A model generated the notes under the pieces. The model worked only from the letters and a program-made list of their open reading frames with translations. It was not told the DNA's origin and made no database searches. From contig NZ_LANJ01000044.1 of NCBI RefSeq assembly GCF_000971295.1, positions 124,001 through 188,000 of the forward strand: a DNA stretch of 64,000 bases. Reading direction: 5' to 3'. The stretch comes from Devosia epidermidihirudinis (lineage in GTDB: Bacteria > Pseudomonadota > Alphaproteobacteria > Rhizobiales > Devosiaceae). This document shows, piece after piece, positions 25,437 through 33,611 of this stretch. The stretch's first letter is position 1, and each line of letters opens with the position of its first letter. The translations under genes were made by a program, and so were the position numbers.

Positions 25437-26375
25437 TTACTTCAGCGCCGCCAGATCTGCGCCAAGCTGTTCGACGCCTTCAACAAAGCGCACGCCAAGC
25501 AGGGTTGCCGAGAAGGGGATGACCACGAAACGCTCATTCTTGACCGCGTCGAGCTCGGACAGGACCGGATCGGCCTTGAGAAATTCGATCTTTTCAGCGG
25601 ATGAGGACCATGCTGCCTCGATCAGCACGATCACCTCTGGCTTTGCCGTGGCCACGGCTTCCCAGGCGAGATCGGCCCACCGTCCTTCGACACCATCCGA
25701 AATGTTCTTGAGGCCCACCGCCTCCATCAGCAGCGCCGGAGCGCCGCAGCAGCCAGCCGAGAAGGCGGTTTCCGTGCCCGAGTCAAACAGGAATGCGGTG
25801 CGGCCTGCGCCCGGATTGGCACCGGCGACGGCGTCGAGGCGGGTGTGGATGTCGTCGGCAATCACCTCGGCGCGGTCTTCAACGCTGAACAGGGCGCCGA
25901 GACGCTCCAGATCGGTGAACAGTGGCGCTGTGGTCAGCTTGACGGTCGGGGGATGCTGATCGCGGCATTCGGCTTTGACCAGATAGGTCGGGATACCCAG
26001 AGCATTCCACTCGGCCTGTGGGCCCGTGGCCTTTTCGCCGAACGCCGAAGCAAAACCGGCGAACAGCAGGTCTGGGTTTTCGGCCAGCACAACTTCACGC
26101 GCCGGATAACGATCCGAGATCACCTTGACGCCGTCATAGGCTGCCTGCCAGCGCTCTGGAATGGTGTCGTCCATATACGCCGTCCCAATCAGATTACCCT
26201 CGAGGCCAAGCGCCAGCATCAGCTCGGTGGCCTGCTGGTTGAGCGTGATGACACGCGTCGGGATCGCCTCAAAGGTCGAGACCGTGCCGCAGCTATCGAT
26301 GCTGCGATCCACAGCGAGAGCGGGTGTTGCCAGAACGGCAAGGCTGGAGACGAGCAGCAGAGATTTCAGCGTCAT
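25437..26375 (-). CDS. Periplasmic binding protein, BtuF/FecB type
   Basis: A 312-residue solute-binding protein with a Sec signal peptide (MTLKSLLLVSSLAVLATPALA). The mature part has two lobes typical of cluster A receptors (PF01497), with VITLNQQATELMLALGL in the first lobe and ENPDLLFAGFASAFG after it. A CC pair in SAGCCGAPALLMEAVG is visible in the second lobe. The start overlaps the upstream CbiX-like/ferredoxin gene by four bases. The riboswitch suggests cobalamin or another corrinoid as ligand; this is inference. Confidence 0.88.
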   Translation of the reverse strand: MTLKSLLLVSSLAVLATPALAVDRSIDSCGTVSTFEAIPTRVITLNQQATELMLALGLEGNLIGTAYMDDTIPERWQAAYDGVKVISDRYPAREVVLAENPDLLFAGFASAFGEKATGPQAEWNALGIPTYLVKAECRDQHPPTVKLTTAPLFTDLERLGALFSVEDRAEVIADDIHTRLDAVAGANPGAGRTAFLFDSGTETAFSAGCCGAPALLMEAVGLKNISDGVEGRWADLAWEAVATAKPEVIVLIEAAWSSSAEKIEFLKADPVLSELDAVKNERFVVIPFSATLLGVRFVEGVEQLGADLAALK

Positions 26376-27085
26376 GAGTGGACCTCGTGGATGATGAGTT
26401 GGGGAACGGGCGCGCCATTGGCGAGGCCCTGGGCAAATTGAGTGACGTCGTTACCAGTCTCGAGCCGGTACCAATGACCCGCCGGGTAGACGGCGACGAT
26501 CGGCCCCTGATTGCAGGGATAAAGGCAGCCCGTCAGCGCGATGAGACAGTCGTCGTAGACACTGGCGGCTTTGAGCGCATCGACCAGCGCAGCCTTGACC
26601 GAACCGGCCTCGCGGAAGGTGCAGCGCGGGCCCGCGCACACCAGCACGTGGTGCTTGAACGGAGGCGGATCCTGCCAGCCGGGATTATCGAGCGCAGCCT
26701 TGCTGACATCCACCGCGCGGGCCTTGTCCGCATTGGCGATCGTCTGCTGGGCGACACTGGCGAGCACGGCCGTGTCGTCGACCTGATCGCCGGCCAGCCA
26801 CAGGGTGACGCCGTCTTGATCGGCGAGCCAATGGGCCAGCGCGCCGGGCAACCAGGCGGCAAGGCTATCGGAAAAAGGCAAGCCCACCGGCTGCACCAGA
26901 ATGGCGCGATAGCCATCGGCCACCAGCGCATCGAGCGCCGTGGTGGGGCCAATGCCCACCCCTTCCATCCGCGCTATTTTCGCCGGCAAAGCTGAGGCCG
27001 CAACAAGGCCGTCGCTCAAGGCGCGCAGGCGTCTGGCGCTCAGATAGGGCTGGGAAACGAGATAAAGGATGGCATCATGAGCCAT
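26372..27085 (-). CDS. CbiX-like domain fused to a thioredoxin-fold 2Fe-2S ferredoxin
   Basis: A 237-residue two-domain protein. The first 130 residues resemble the CbiX/SirB chelatase fold, with the GVGIGPTTALDAL and AILVQPVGLPFSDSL segments. However, the N-terminal strand reads LYLVSQPYLS where active CbiX has a HGSR-like histidine, so the metal-inserting residues appear lost. The C-terminal part (about 145-205) is a thioredoxin-like ferredoxin with Cys150, Cys155, Cys187 and Cys191 (C-x4-C and C-x3-C). Such ferredoxins occur in cobalamin loci. It is the first gene after the cobalamin riboswitch and is coupled to the importer genes. A role in handling imported corrinoid or cobalt is inferred. 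Confidence 0.68.
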   Translation of the reverse strand: MAHDAILYLVSQPYLSARRLRALSDGLVAASALPAKIARMEGVGIGPTTALDALVADGYRAILVQPVGLPFSDSLAAWLPGALAHWLADQDGVTLWLAGDQVDDTAVLASVAQQTIANADKARAVDVSKAALDNPGWQDPPPFKHHVLVCAGPRCTFREAGSVKAALVDALKAASVYDDCLIALTGCLYPCNQGPIVAVYPAGHWYRLETGNDVTQFAQGLANGAPVPQLIIHEVHS

Positions 27086-27194
27086 GGTCGCCGCTCCAAA
27101 ATGGAGACGGCAAAAAACGACAATGCGGCACGATAGACGTGCAAAGACCCATTTCTGCCCCCTGTCGGAACACCTCGTCCGACGTCATGGTTGT

Positions 27195-27385
27195 GAAACG
27201 GCAGGTCTCCTGGCTCGCGGCTCGATCGCTCCTCCCTCACCTTCCCGGTCCTTGGGACCAGTGGCTTATCGAAGGCGGAGCTCGCCGCTTACAGTTGCGA
27301 GGGCAGCCGCGGTTTTGGCCCCTGATGGGTAATCCTCACCGCGTTCCCTTTTAATCCGCCGTGGCTTGGCGGAACCGTTAGGCTT
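27195..27385 (-). ncRNA. Cobalamin riboswitch
   Basis: Read on the minus strand, the conserved blocks appear in order. GGTTCCGCC is near 27375, TTAAAAGGGAA with a following GGTG lies around 27340-27355, and CCGCGGCTGCCCTCGCAACT with TGTAA lies around 27290-27315. The B12 box AGCCAGGAGACCTGCC is at 27200-27215. It ends about 110 bases upstream of the CbiX-like/ferredoxin gene. Binding of adenosylcobalamin would shut off the importer operon. Confidence 0.96.
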
Positions 27386-27971
27386 GTTTCATAGCGATGT
27401 GCGGCGCCGCGCTCAAGCGGCAATCGCGCGGCCCGGCATTGGGCCCATCGAGCGCGGGTAGTCCTGCAGGAGCCCATCACCTGTGGATATTTGCCGCAGA
27501 GCGGACGTCGATTGGGAAAATAAGCGGCAACGCCTCAATTCTGTTGAAAGCGCAATGACGAAGGCCCTGTTGCATGCAGTGGCAAAACCAACTGCCTCGT
27601 CGGATTGTCGTACAAGCGTAAAACCGAAGGGAGCCTCCGTAACGCCATCCAGAAATACAGGGGAAATAAATATAATACTAATGAACGACGCACGCCAACT
27701 TCAGTCAATTCTCAAAATTGACGCCAACGACCAACAATACTGCGAAAGATTAAATACAAATCAATTACAGTATTCGCCGCCAAGGCGGGTCGCACTTTCG
27801 TATCATACTAAGTAACTAGATCGCGATTGCCCGATTTAGTATGGAAGCAAGGATGATACCCTTGCGGCAGTGCGTCGCAGGCGCTTAAGCTGAGCGCAAA
27901 GGGCAAACCAGAGCTTGGGCAACTCCTCCCTTGGTATTCCCACGCTTGAAGTGCTTGAAGAGGATTAAGTC
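27386..27971. other. Intergenic region, no supported gene
   Basis: About 585 bases separate the riboswitch from the cytochrome gene on the opposite strand. The middle (about 27640-27830) is visibly more AT-rich than the surroundings. A 110-codon frame at 27483-27815 has no protein-like composition or ribosome binding site. A small hairpin GCAAGG/CCTTGC lies at 27847-27865. The promoters of both divergent operons must lie here but I cannot place them. Confidence 0.55.
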
Positions 27972-28514
27972 TTGATTTCAAAGTATGTTTTAGCGGCGGC
28001 CACATTCGCCGCGCTGGCATTTTCCGCACCGGTTTATGCTCAGCACTCCATGACCCCGGAACAAAAAGCCGCAGCAGCAGCCGCCAAGGCCGAAGCTGAT
28101 GCCGCAGTGCCTGTCGAGGCATCCGAGCCTGTCAATTCCGCTGATATCGACACGTCCGAGCGCACCATCTGGGATGGCGTCTTCACCGCAACCCAGGCTG
28201 AAGCCGGCTCCACGCTCTACACCAAGAACTGCGCTGGTTGCCACGGCAAGACCGGTCGCGGCAGCCCAGGCGGCCCCGGCATTACCGGCGCGAACCTGAA
28301 CAAGAAGTGGGAAGATATCTCCCTGTTCGACTTCTACACCTTCGCTCACACGCAGATGCCTCCCGGCAAGGCTGGCACCATCGGCAACGAGCAGGACTAC
28401 GTGAACATCGTCGCCTATGTGCTCCAGCTGCACGGCGCCGAGCCAGGCACGTCCGAACTGGTCTACAATGAAGACCAGCTCTCCAACATCTATATCGTGC
28501 GGAAGCCTAAGTAA
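27972..28514 (+). CDS. Periplasmic c-type cytochrome of the PQQ dehydrogenase operon
   Basis: A 180-residue secreted cytochrome with a Sec signal peptide (MISKYVLAAATFAALAFSAPVYA). A single heme-binding motif CAGCH is at residues 87-91, and the distal methionine is probably Met129 in THTQMPPGKAG. An Ala/Glu-rich linker (about 28-60) precedes the heme domain. The start codon is TTG at 27972, supported by AGAGGA upstream and by the signal peptide starting there. It lies 87 bases upstream of the quinoprotein gene and should accept its electrons, the role of XoxG, MxaG or ExaB in related systems. Confidence 0.92.
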   Translation: MISKYVLAAATFAALAFSAPVYAQHSMTPEQKAAAAAAKAEADAAVPVEASEPVNSADIDTSERTIWDGVFTATQAEAGSTLYTKNCAGCHGKTGRGSPGGPGITGANLNKKWEDISLFDFYTFAHTQMPPGKAGTIGNEQDYVNIVAYVLQLHGAEPGTSELVYNEDQLSNIYIVRKPK

Positions 28515-28559
28515 GGCCCCGCGCGACGTCGACGCATACTCAATTTCTGCAAAGAAAAA

Positions 28560-28581
28560 ATCGCCCGACTGAATGGGCGAT
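28560..28581 (+). promoter_or_regulatory. Leader hairpin before the quinoprotein gene
   Basis: ATCGCCC at 28560-28566 pairs with GGGCGAT at 28575-28581 around an 8-base loop, preceded by an A-rich stretch. It ends ten bases before the ribosome binding site of the quinoprotein gene. It may separate or stabilise the downstream message; there is no T-tract. Confidence 0.5.
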
Positions 28582-28601
28582 CCTTGGTAAGGGAAGAGAC
28601 C

Positions 28602-30362
28602 ATGAAGAAACGTACTTCAATCCTGCTCGCATCCGTTGCGATGCTGGGCATGGGTAGCACTGCCTTTGCACAGGTTGACATCAATGCACTGCCTGCAGTG
28701 ACTGATGCCATCCTGGCAAATCCAGACGCTGGTGACTGGCCATCCTATGGCCGTGACATCACCAACTATCGCTTCAGCCCGCTCGATCAGGTCAATAAAG
28801 ACAACGTCGGCCAGCTGACCCTGGCTTGGGCCCGCGCCCTTGAGCCCGGCAACCTGCAGTCCGCACCACTCGAGTTCGGTGGCGTGCTGTTCACCGCCGC
28901 TCCAGGCGACGTCGTGCAGGCCATGGACGCTGCGACCGGCCAGCTGATCTGGGAATACCGTCGTCAGTTGCCAGACCGCGCAACGCTCAACTCGCTCGGC
29001 GAGAACAAGCGCGGTATCGCTCTGTATGAAGACAAGATCTACGTCGCGACCTGGGACAACTTCATCGTTGCCCTCGACGCCAAGACCGGTCAGGTCGCTT
29101 GGGAAAGCGATCGTGGCGGCGGTGCCGACCTCATCTCCAACACCACCGGTCCAATCGTGGCCAATGGCGTTGTGGTTGCCGGTTCCACCTGCCAGTTCTC
29201 CGAGTTCGGTTGCTATGTAACCGGCCACGACGCTGCGACCGGTGAAGAACTCTGGCGCAACAACTTCATCCCCAAGAAGGGTGAAGAAGGCGACGACACC
29301 TGGGGTGACTCGACTGAAGACCAGCGCTGGATGACCGGCGCATGGGGTCAGATGACCTATGATCCAGAACTCGACCTGGTGTACTACGGCTCGACCGGTG
29401 CTGGCCCAGCTGCTGAATTCCAGCGCAACACCGTTGGCGGCACCCTGTTCGGTTCCAACACCCGCTTTGCTGTGAAGCCAAAGACCGGTGAAATCGTCTG
29501 GCGCCACCAGGTTCTGCCACGCGACAACTGGGATCAGGAATGCACCTATGAAATGGTGCCAGTGGATATCGACTCCGCTCCTGCTGCCGACATGGAAGGC
29601 CTGCTGGCCCTCGGCACCGCCGCTCCAGGCAAGAAGCGCGTCCTCACCGGCGTGCCTTGCAAGACCGGCGTGATGTGGCAGTTCGACGCCCAGACCGGCG
29701 AGTTCATCTATGCTCGTGACACCGTTCAGCAGACGCTGATCGAAAGCGTCGACAACACCGGCCTCGTGACCGTCAACGAAGCGGCCATCCCGACCGAAGT
29801 CGACGTCGCAACGCCAATGTGCCCGACCTACCTCGGTGGTCGTGACTGGTCGCCAACCGCGTTCAACCCAACCAGCAAGGTGATGTTCGTCCCACTGACC
29901 AACATGTGCGCCGACGTGACCGTGCTGGACCAGGAGCCAACCGGCCTCGACGTCTACAACACCGAACTCACCTACAAGATGCCAGAAGGCGTGACCGACG
30001 CTGGCCGTATCGACGCAATCAATGTCGAAACCGGCAAGACCCTGTGGAGCTGGACGCAGCAGACCCCACAGTACGCTTCGATCACCGCAACCGCAGGCGG
30101 CCTGATCTTCACCGGTGGTGCTGATCGTCGCTTCAAGGCAATCGACCAGGAAACCGGCGAGCTGGTTTGGTCCGTTACCCTTGGTTCGCGCGCTACCGGC
30201 CACCCAATCAGCTACGAAGTTGATGGTCGCCAGTACATCGCGATCCCAGCTGGTGGCCCAGGCTACGCAACCGACCTGATCACCGCTTCGGGCTCGACCG
30301 TTGACGTCGTCTCCGGCAGCAACATGCTCTACGTCTTCGCTCTGCCAGAGCAGAAGAAGTAA
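28602..30362 (+). CDS. PQQ-dependent alcohol dehydrogenase, methanol/ethanol family
   Basis: A periplasmic quinoprotein of 586 residues with signal peptide ([23 protein letters not shown]). Eight-bladed propeller W-motifs recur, for example [40 protein letters not shown] and GELVWSV. The presumed catalytic base is Asp311 in DNWDQE, and the residue two further on is Glu313. Lanthanide enzymes have Asp there and calcium enzymes usually a small residue. Glu201 in CQFSEFGC is the likely metal Glu, flanked by Cys197 and Cys204. It oxidises an alcohol to an aldehyde. I start at the ATG 28602 (SD AAGGGAAGAG). About two thirds of proline codons are CCA, unlike neighbouring genes, suggesting high expression. 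Confidence 0.93.
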   Translation: MKKRTSILLASVAMLGMGSTAFAQVDINALPAVTDAILANPDAGDWPSYGRDITNYRFSPLDQVNKDNVGQLTLAWARALEPGNLQSAPLEFGGVLFTAAPGDVVQAMDAATGQLIWEYRRQLPDRATLNSLGENKRGIALYEDKIYVATWDNFIVALDAKTGQVAWESDRGGGADLISNTTGPIVANGVVVAGSTCQFSEFGCYVTGHDAATGEELWRNNFIPKKGEEGDDTWGDSTEDQRWMTGAWGQMTYDPELDLVYYGSTGAGPAAEFQRNTVGGTLFGSNTRFAVKPKTGEIVWRHQVLPRDNWDQECTYEMVPVDIDSAPAADMEGLLALGTAAPGKKRVLTGVPCKTGVMWQFDAQTGEFIYARDTVQQTLIESVDNTGLVTVNEAAIPTEVDVATPMCPTYLGGRDWSPTAFNPTSKVMFVPLTNMCADVTVLDQEPTGLDVYNTELTYKMPEGVTDAGRIDAINVETGKTLWSWTQQTPQYASITATAGGLIFTGGADRRFKAIDQETGELVWSVTLGSRATGHPISYEVDGRQYIAIPAGGPGYATDLITASGSTVDVVSGSNMLYVFALPEQKK

Positions 30363-30386
30363 TCAGGGTCTAACCCAGATCAACGG

Positions 30387-30421
30387 GGCCCGGCGGAGCA
30401 ACAGCTTTGCCGGGCCTTTCT
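30387..30421 (+). terminator. Hairpin after the quinoprotein gene
   Basis: GGCCCGGC at 30387-30394 pairs perfectly with GCCGGGCC at 30409-30416, followed by TTTCT. The weak T-tract suggests partial termination, which would make the cytochrome and dehydrogenase more abundant than the downstream proteins. Confidence 0.65.
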
Positions 30422-30455
30422 ACATCTCGGTCCGGTACGCATAGCGGAGATTGCG

Positions 30456-31301
30456 TTGAACAAATTTTTGGTTTCCCTGGTCATGGGGCTCGTGCTGACC
30501 AGCACAGCCGTTCAGGCCCAACCCCTCATCGATGTGGTGCCACGCGACCTCTATAGCGACCAGCTTCGCCAGAACGGCAACAGCATCACCTTTTGCTACA
30601 ACCCCGATGGGATGATGGCCGAGTTCGAGCAGGAACTGGCAGAGACCATCAGTTCGGTGCTGCTGGTGGAGCCTGTGCTGGTGGCAACGCCCAATGGCCG
30701 CATGCCAACCAATCCGCTCGATTATCGCCTGCCCTATCTGCCTGATGCCATTTTCATCCTGCTCGCCGAAGACTGCGACGTGATGATGGGCTATGTGCTG
30801 TCGCGCTCCGCCCCAAGCTGGGTGCTGATCACACGGCCATACCTGTCCACCGGCAATCTGCTGATCAGTCGCAATCCCGATCTCAAGAGCATCGAAGACC
30901 TGCCACTGGACCAGCGCATCGGTTCGCGCAGCCTGTCAGTCTCCGACAATCGCCTGCAGAGTTTCATCGCCGCCCGCCCCGCCGACAAACGCTGGAAGCG
31001 CGCGACACTCTATCACAACGAACGCATTCTTGAGCAGCTCAACAGCGGCGAGATCGGTGCTGCGGTGATCTGGGAGCCGGCACTGTACTTTGCCACCGAT
31101 GGTGACCCTGCGGCTGCCGGCTACAATATCCTGCCGCTCCCCTTTGTGGACCGCCGCACCGATATCGGCATGGCCACGCGCTCGAACAACACCTATCTCA
31201 ACTCGATCCTGGGTGAGGCCATTGGTGAATTGATCAGTGATGGTACGCTGGACGCCATGATCCAGCGCTACAATCTCGGGCCCACGAGCCTTCCGCAATG
31301 A
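30456..31301 (+). CDS. MxaJ-like quinoprotein-associated periplasmic binding protein
   Basis: A 281-residue secreted protein with an SBP_bac_3-type fold (signal peptide MNKFLVSLVMGLVLTSTAVQA). Its position behind a PQQ dehydrogenase and sequence style (ITFCYNPDGMMAEFEQELAE, GYVLSRSAPSW, AAVIWEPALYFA) place it with the MxaJ/XoxJ group. MxaJ/XoxJ proteins are thought to help activate the dehydrogenase rather than transport a solute. The start is TTG at 30456 with GGAG seven bases upstream. It overlaps the next gene by four bases. Confidence 0.84.
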   Translation: MNKFLVSLVMGLVLTSTAVQAQPLIDVVPRDLYSDQLRQNGNSITFCYNPDGMMAEFEQELAETISSVLLVEPVLVATPNGRMPTNPLDYRLPYLPDAIFILLAEDCDVMMGYVLSRSAPSWVLITRPYLSTGNLLISRNPDLKSIEDLPLDQRIGSRSLSVSDNRLQSFIAARPADKRWKRATLYHNERILEQLNSGEIGAAVIWEPALYFATDGDPAAAGYNILPLPFVDRRTDIGMATRSNNTYLNSILGEAIGELISDGTLDAMIQRYNLGPTSLPQ

Positions 31302-31909
31302 CCTTTGATCTGTCTCTGCAGCAAATCCTGCTGCGGATCGTCGCGCTGCTGGTGGTGGGTGCCGTGCATGGCCTGGTTCTGGCCGGGCTGGCGGCAGCCT
31401 TCGGAGACCGTGGACCGCGCTTTGACGGTCGCCTGACGGCCAATCCGTTTTCCCATGTCGATCCGCTCGGCATGGTCGTTGCAGTCGCATCGCTGGGCGG
31501 GTGGATCCGCCCGATCAACATCGATCCTGCCCAGATGCGCCGGGGCCGCCTGGGTCTGGTGATCGCAGTGCTGCTCAGCCTTGTCGCCGTCATCGTCGTC
31601 GGCCAGGCCGTGCAGCCGCTGCGGGCACTGACCGTAGCCACACTGCCACCGTCGGCATCGAACCTGATCAACATCTGGCTACAGCTGTTCGCCCAGATGA
31701 GCGTCGTCTTCGCGCTGATGAACCTGATCCCACTGCCCCCCTTTTCCGGCGGACACCTGCTGCAAGCCATCGCGCCCGCGATCTACGAGAAGGTCAATGC
31801 ACGCGTCACCATCATCGCTGTGGTGATTGCGGCGCTCGCCCTGATCGACCGGGGCGTGATGGTGCGGGCGGTTCTGGGACCGCTGGTGCACGCCATCACC
31901 GGCTACTGA
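31298..31909 (+). CDS. M50/site-2-protease-like membrane protein lacking the catalytic motif
   Basis: A 203-residue membrane protein whose framework follows the short M50 peptidases. GRLTANPFSHVDPLG (45-58), GGWIRPINID and the late NLIPLPPFSGG (142-152) match the usual NPxxHxDPLG, GWAKPVPVN and NxLPxPxLDGG landmarks. The HExxH zinc motif expected around residue 24 reads HGLVL, so the catalytic Glu and second His are gone. The usual Asp of LDGG is Ser150. It is therefore probably not a protease. It is translationally coupled to the MxaJ-like gene, so a structural or membrane-anchoring role in the quinoprotein system is inferred. Confidence 0.75.
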   Translation: MTFDLSLQQILLRIVALLVVGAVHGLVLAGLAAAFGDRGPRFDGRLTANPFSHVDPLGMVVAVASLGGWIRPINIDPAQMRRGRLGLVIAVLLSLVAVIVVGQAVQPLRALTVATLPPSASNLINIWLQLFAQMSVVFALMNLIPLPPFSGGHLLQAIAPAIYEKVNARVTIIAVVIAALALIDRGVMVRAVLGPLVHAITGY

Positions 31910-31912
31910 CGG

Positions 31913-32785
31913 CTATTCCAGGGCAGGCGCCACTTCGTTGGCCGTGCCCTGGATAAAGTCGATATCGGCCAGGTCGTACTTGGCCTTCAGCTTGGCGACC
32001 GAGCCGTCAGCTTCCAGCGCATCGAGCGCAGCAACCACCTGGCGCTTGAGCGTGAGATCACCCTTCCACAGCCCAATGCCGATCGGGTAGCGCTCCTCAT
32101 TGCCGGCGACCCATTCCACCGTCCAGTCATTGGCGCCAGCGATCTGGCGGGCCGTAAGCGCCTCGCTGATGCCCGCATCGTAGGTGCCGTCGCGCAGCCC
32201 TTCTGCGAGTGCCGCAGACGTGTTGACGATGCGCGCCTTGACGCCTGAGGCGCGCAGGGAGCGGCTGAGGGCGACACGGTCAAGCCCGGTCAGCCCGGCA
32301 AAGAAACCGACCGTCTTGCCTTCCAGCGTGTCAAGGGGCTGGGGCGAGACCACCGCCCAGCCAGTCGACAGATAGGCGTCGGTCGCATCGAGATAGGACA
32401 GCACGGGTCGTGTCAGCGCAATGCCACCGGCCACCAACTGGCATTGGGCGCGGGTAATGCGCCAGCTGCGCGGATTAAAGTCCTTGGCCATGGCGGCATT
32501 GGGCACCACATTCAGCGTCACATGCAGCTTCTGGGCAATCAGCGCCAATAATTCCTTGTCGAAGCCGGGATGAGCAGGGTCATCGGTCACCAATGGCGGA
32601 TAGAGCGTGGGCATGCAGACGTTCAACCGTCCCGACCGCTCCAGCTCGGAAAACGAGCTATCGGTGGGCAACAGATAGACCGAGCCCAAAAGACCAAAGA
32701 TGACCACAAGCGTGCCCACGTCGCCAAGCCAGCGCGGCCGCACCCGCTTTTTGGGACCACTCGATTGCACAGCGCCGGTTGCCAT
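31913..32785 (-). CDS. Membrane-anchored SBP_bac_3-type protein, second MxaJ-like paralogue
   Basis: A 290-residue protein. One membrane helix at about 23-42 (VGTLVVIFGLLGSVYLL) anchors it, preceded by a basic cytoplasmic stretch; there is no cleavable signal. The rest is a two-lobed binding-protein domain (LNVCMPTLYPPLV, PGFDKELLALIAQKL, DAGISEALTARQIAG). It is the last gene of the long leftward operon and lies four bases after the exporter permease gene. It shares fold and context with the binding protein of the convergent operon, so a role in quinoprotein maturation or substrate handling is inferred; ligand unknown. Confidence 0.75.
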   Translation of the reverse strand: MATGAVQSSGPKKRVRPRWLGDVGTLVVIFGLLGSVYLLPTDSSFSELERSGRLNVCMPTLYPPLVTDDPAHPGFDKELLALIAQKLHVTLNVVPNAAMAKDFNPRSWRITRAQCQLVAGGIALTRPVLSYLDATDAYLSTGWAVVSPQPLDTLEGKTVGFFAGLTGLDRVALSRSLRASGVKARIVNTSAALAEGLRDGTYDAGISEALTARQIAGANDWTVEWVAGNEERYPIGIGLWKGDLTLKRQVVAALDALEADGSVAKLKAKYDLADIDFIQGTANEVAPALE

Positions 32786-32788
32786 GGA

Positions 32789-33589
32789 TCAGGCCTTCCG
32801 GAAATCAAACAGCGCCCAGGTGAAAAACACCACGGCGATCACAGCCAGAACAATGGGGCCCAGAGACGGATTGAACTGGTTGAAGTTGATAAAGGTTCCG
32901 CGCAGGGCATCCACCGCATAGGTGATGGGGTTCCACTCAACGATGGTCACCAGCCATTCGGGATAGACCACCAGCGTCTGGGCGCGCGTGAGCGCCGGAT
33001 CGAGCGGAAACACCGAACTTGAGGTGAAGTAGAGCGGCAGGATGACAGCATTGGAGAAAACCCCGAAGCCTTCAAAGCTGCGAATATGATTGGCGATGAC
33101 GACGCCGAACGAGGTCAGCCCGAACGCCAGAAGGAACATATAGACCAGCCCCAGCGCCAGCTGCTCGAAGGTGAACGTCACATCGGCAAAGCGCGCCAGC
33201 ACAAGCACGAGGCATCCATGGAATACCGCAATAGTGGTACCGCCCAGGATCTTGCCGAGCAGTGCTGCCCAGCGCGGCAAGGGCGAGACCAGCACTTCGC
33301 GCAGGAACCCGAACTCGCGATCCCAGATCACCGACACCGCCGATTGCACGGAGGTGTACATGATGTTGAGAACAACGATGGCCGGGAAGATGAACTGGAT
33401 ATAGGTGTAGGGGATGGCAAAACGCACTTCGCCAAACACCTCACCCCGGAAATAGGGGTTGAGGCCGATACCCATGATCAGCACCCACATCAGCGGACGG
33501 CTGACGCCACCAATCAACTGGCCACGATCGCGCAGGGCGCGTTTTACTTCGCGCAGCCAGATCGCATAAATTCCGCCAAGCAGACCCAA
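32789..33589 (-). CDS. ABC-2 type exporter permease of the PQQ-alcohol system (PedC-like)
   Basis: A 266-residue ABC-2 membrane protein with six predicted helices. It opens with AIWLREVKRALRDRGQLIGGVSRP and contains the conserved cytoplasmic segment IWDREFGFLREVLVSPLPR. This type is commonly found near PQQ alcohol dehydrogenases, where it is annotated as an alcohol ABC transporter permease. Its ATPase partner is most likely the DrrA-like protein encoded at 36274, which is separated from it by three genes of a different importer. Export of toxic alcohol or aldehyde is a plausible role, not shown here. Confidence 0.82.
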   Translation of the reverse strand: MGLLGGIYAIWLREVKRALRDRGQLIGGVSRPLMWVLIMGIGLNPYFRGEVFGEVRFAIPYTYIQFIFPAIVVLNIMYTSVQSAVSVIWDREFGFLREVLVSPLPRWAALLGKILGGTTIAVFHGCLVLVLARFADVTFTFEQLALGLVYMFLLAFGLTSFGVVIANHIRSFEGFGVFSNAVILPLYFTSSSVFPLDPALTRAQTLVVYPEWLVTIVEWNPITYAVDALRGTFINFNQFNPSLGPIVLAVIAVVFFTWALFDFRKA

Positions 33590-33611
33590 AGCCGGTCCTC
33601 CCCAAAAAACC

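Noticed and set aside
27483..27815. A 110-codon frame in the AT-richer gap before the cytochrome gene
   Set aside because: No ribosome binding site, no recognisable fold and atypical composition; treated as noncoding.
28617..30203. A 528-codon open frame on the minus strand inside the quinoprotein gene
   Set aside because: It is the antisense shadow of a strongly supported gene with clear propeller motifs; high GC content keeps the opposite frame open.
28602..30362. Calling the quinoprotein XoxF (lanthanide methanol dehydrogenase)
   Set aside because: The diagnostic second Asp is Glu, the cysteine pattern differs, and overall segments such as CQFSEFGC are unlike XoxF, so only the broader family is supported.
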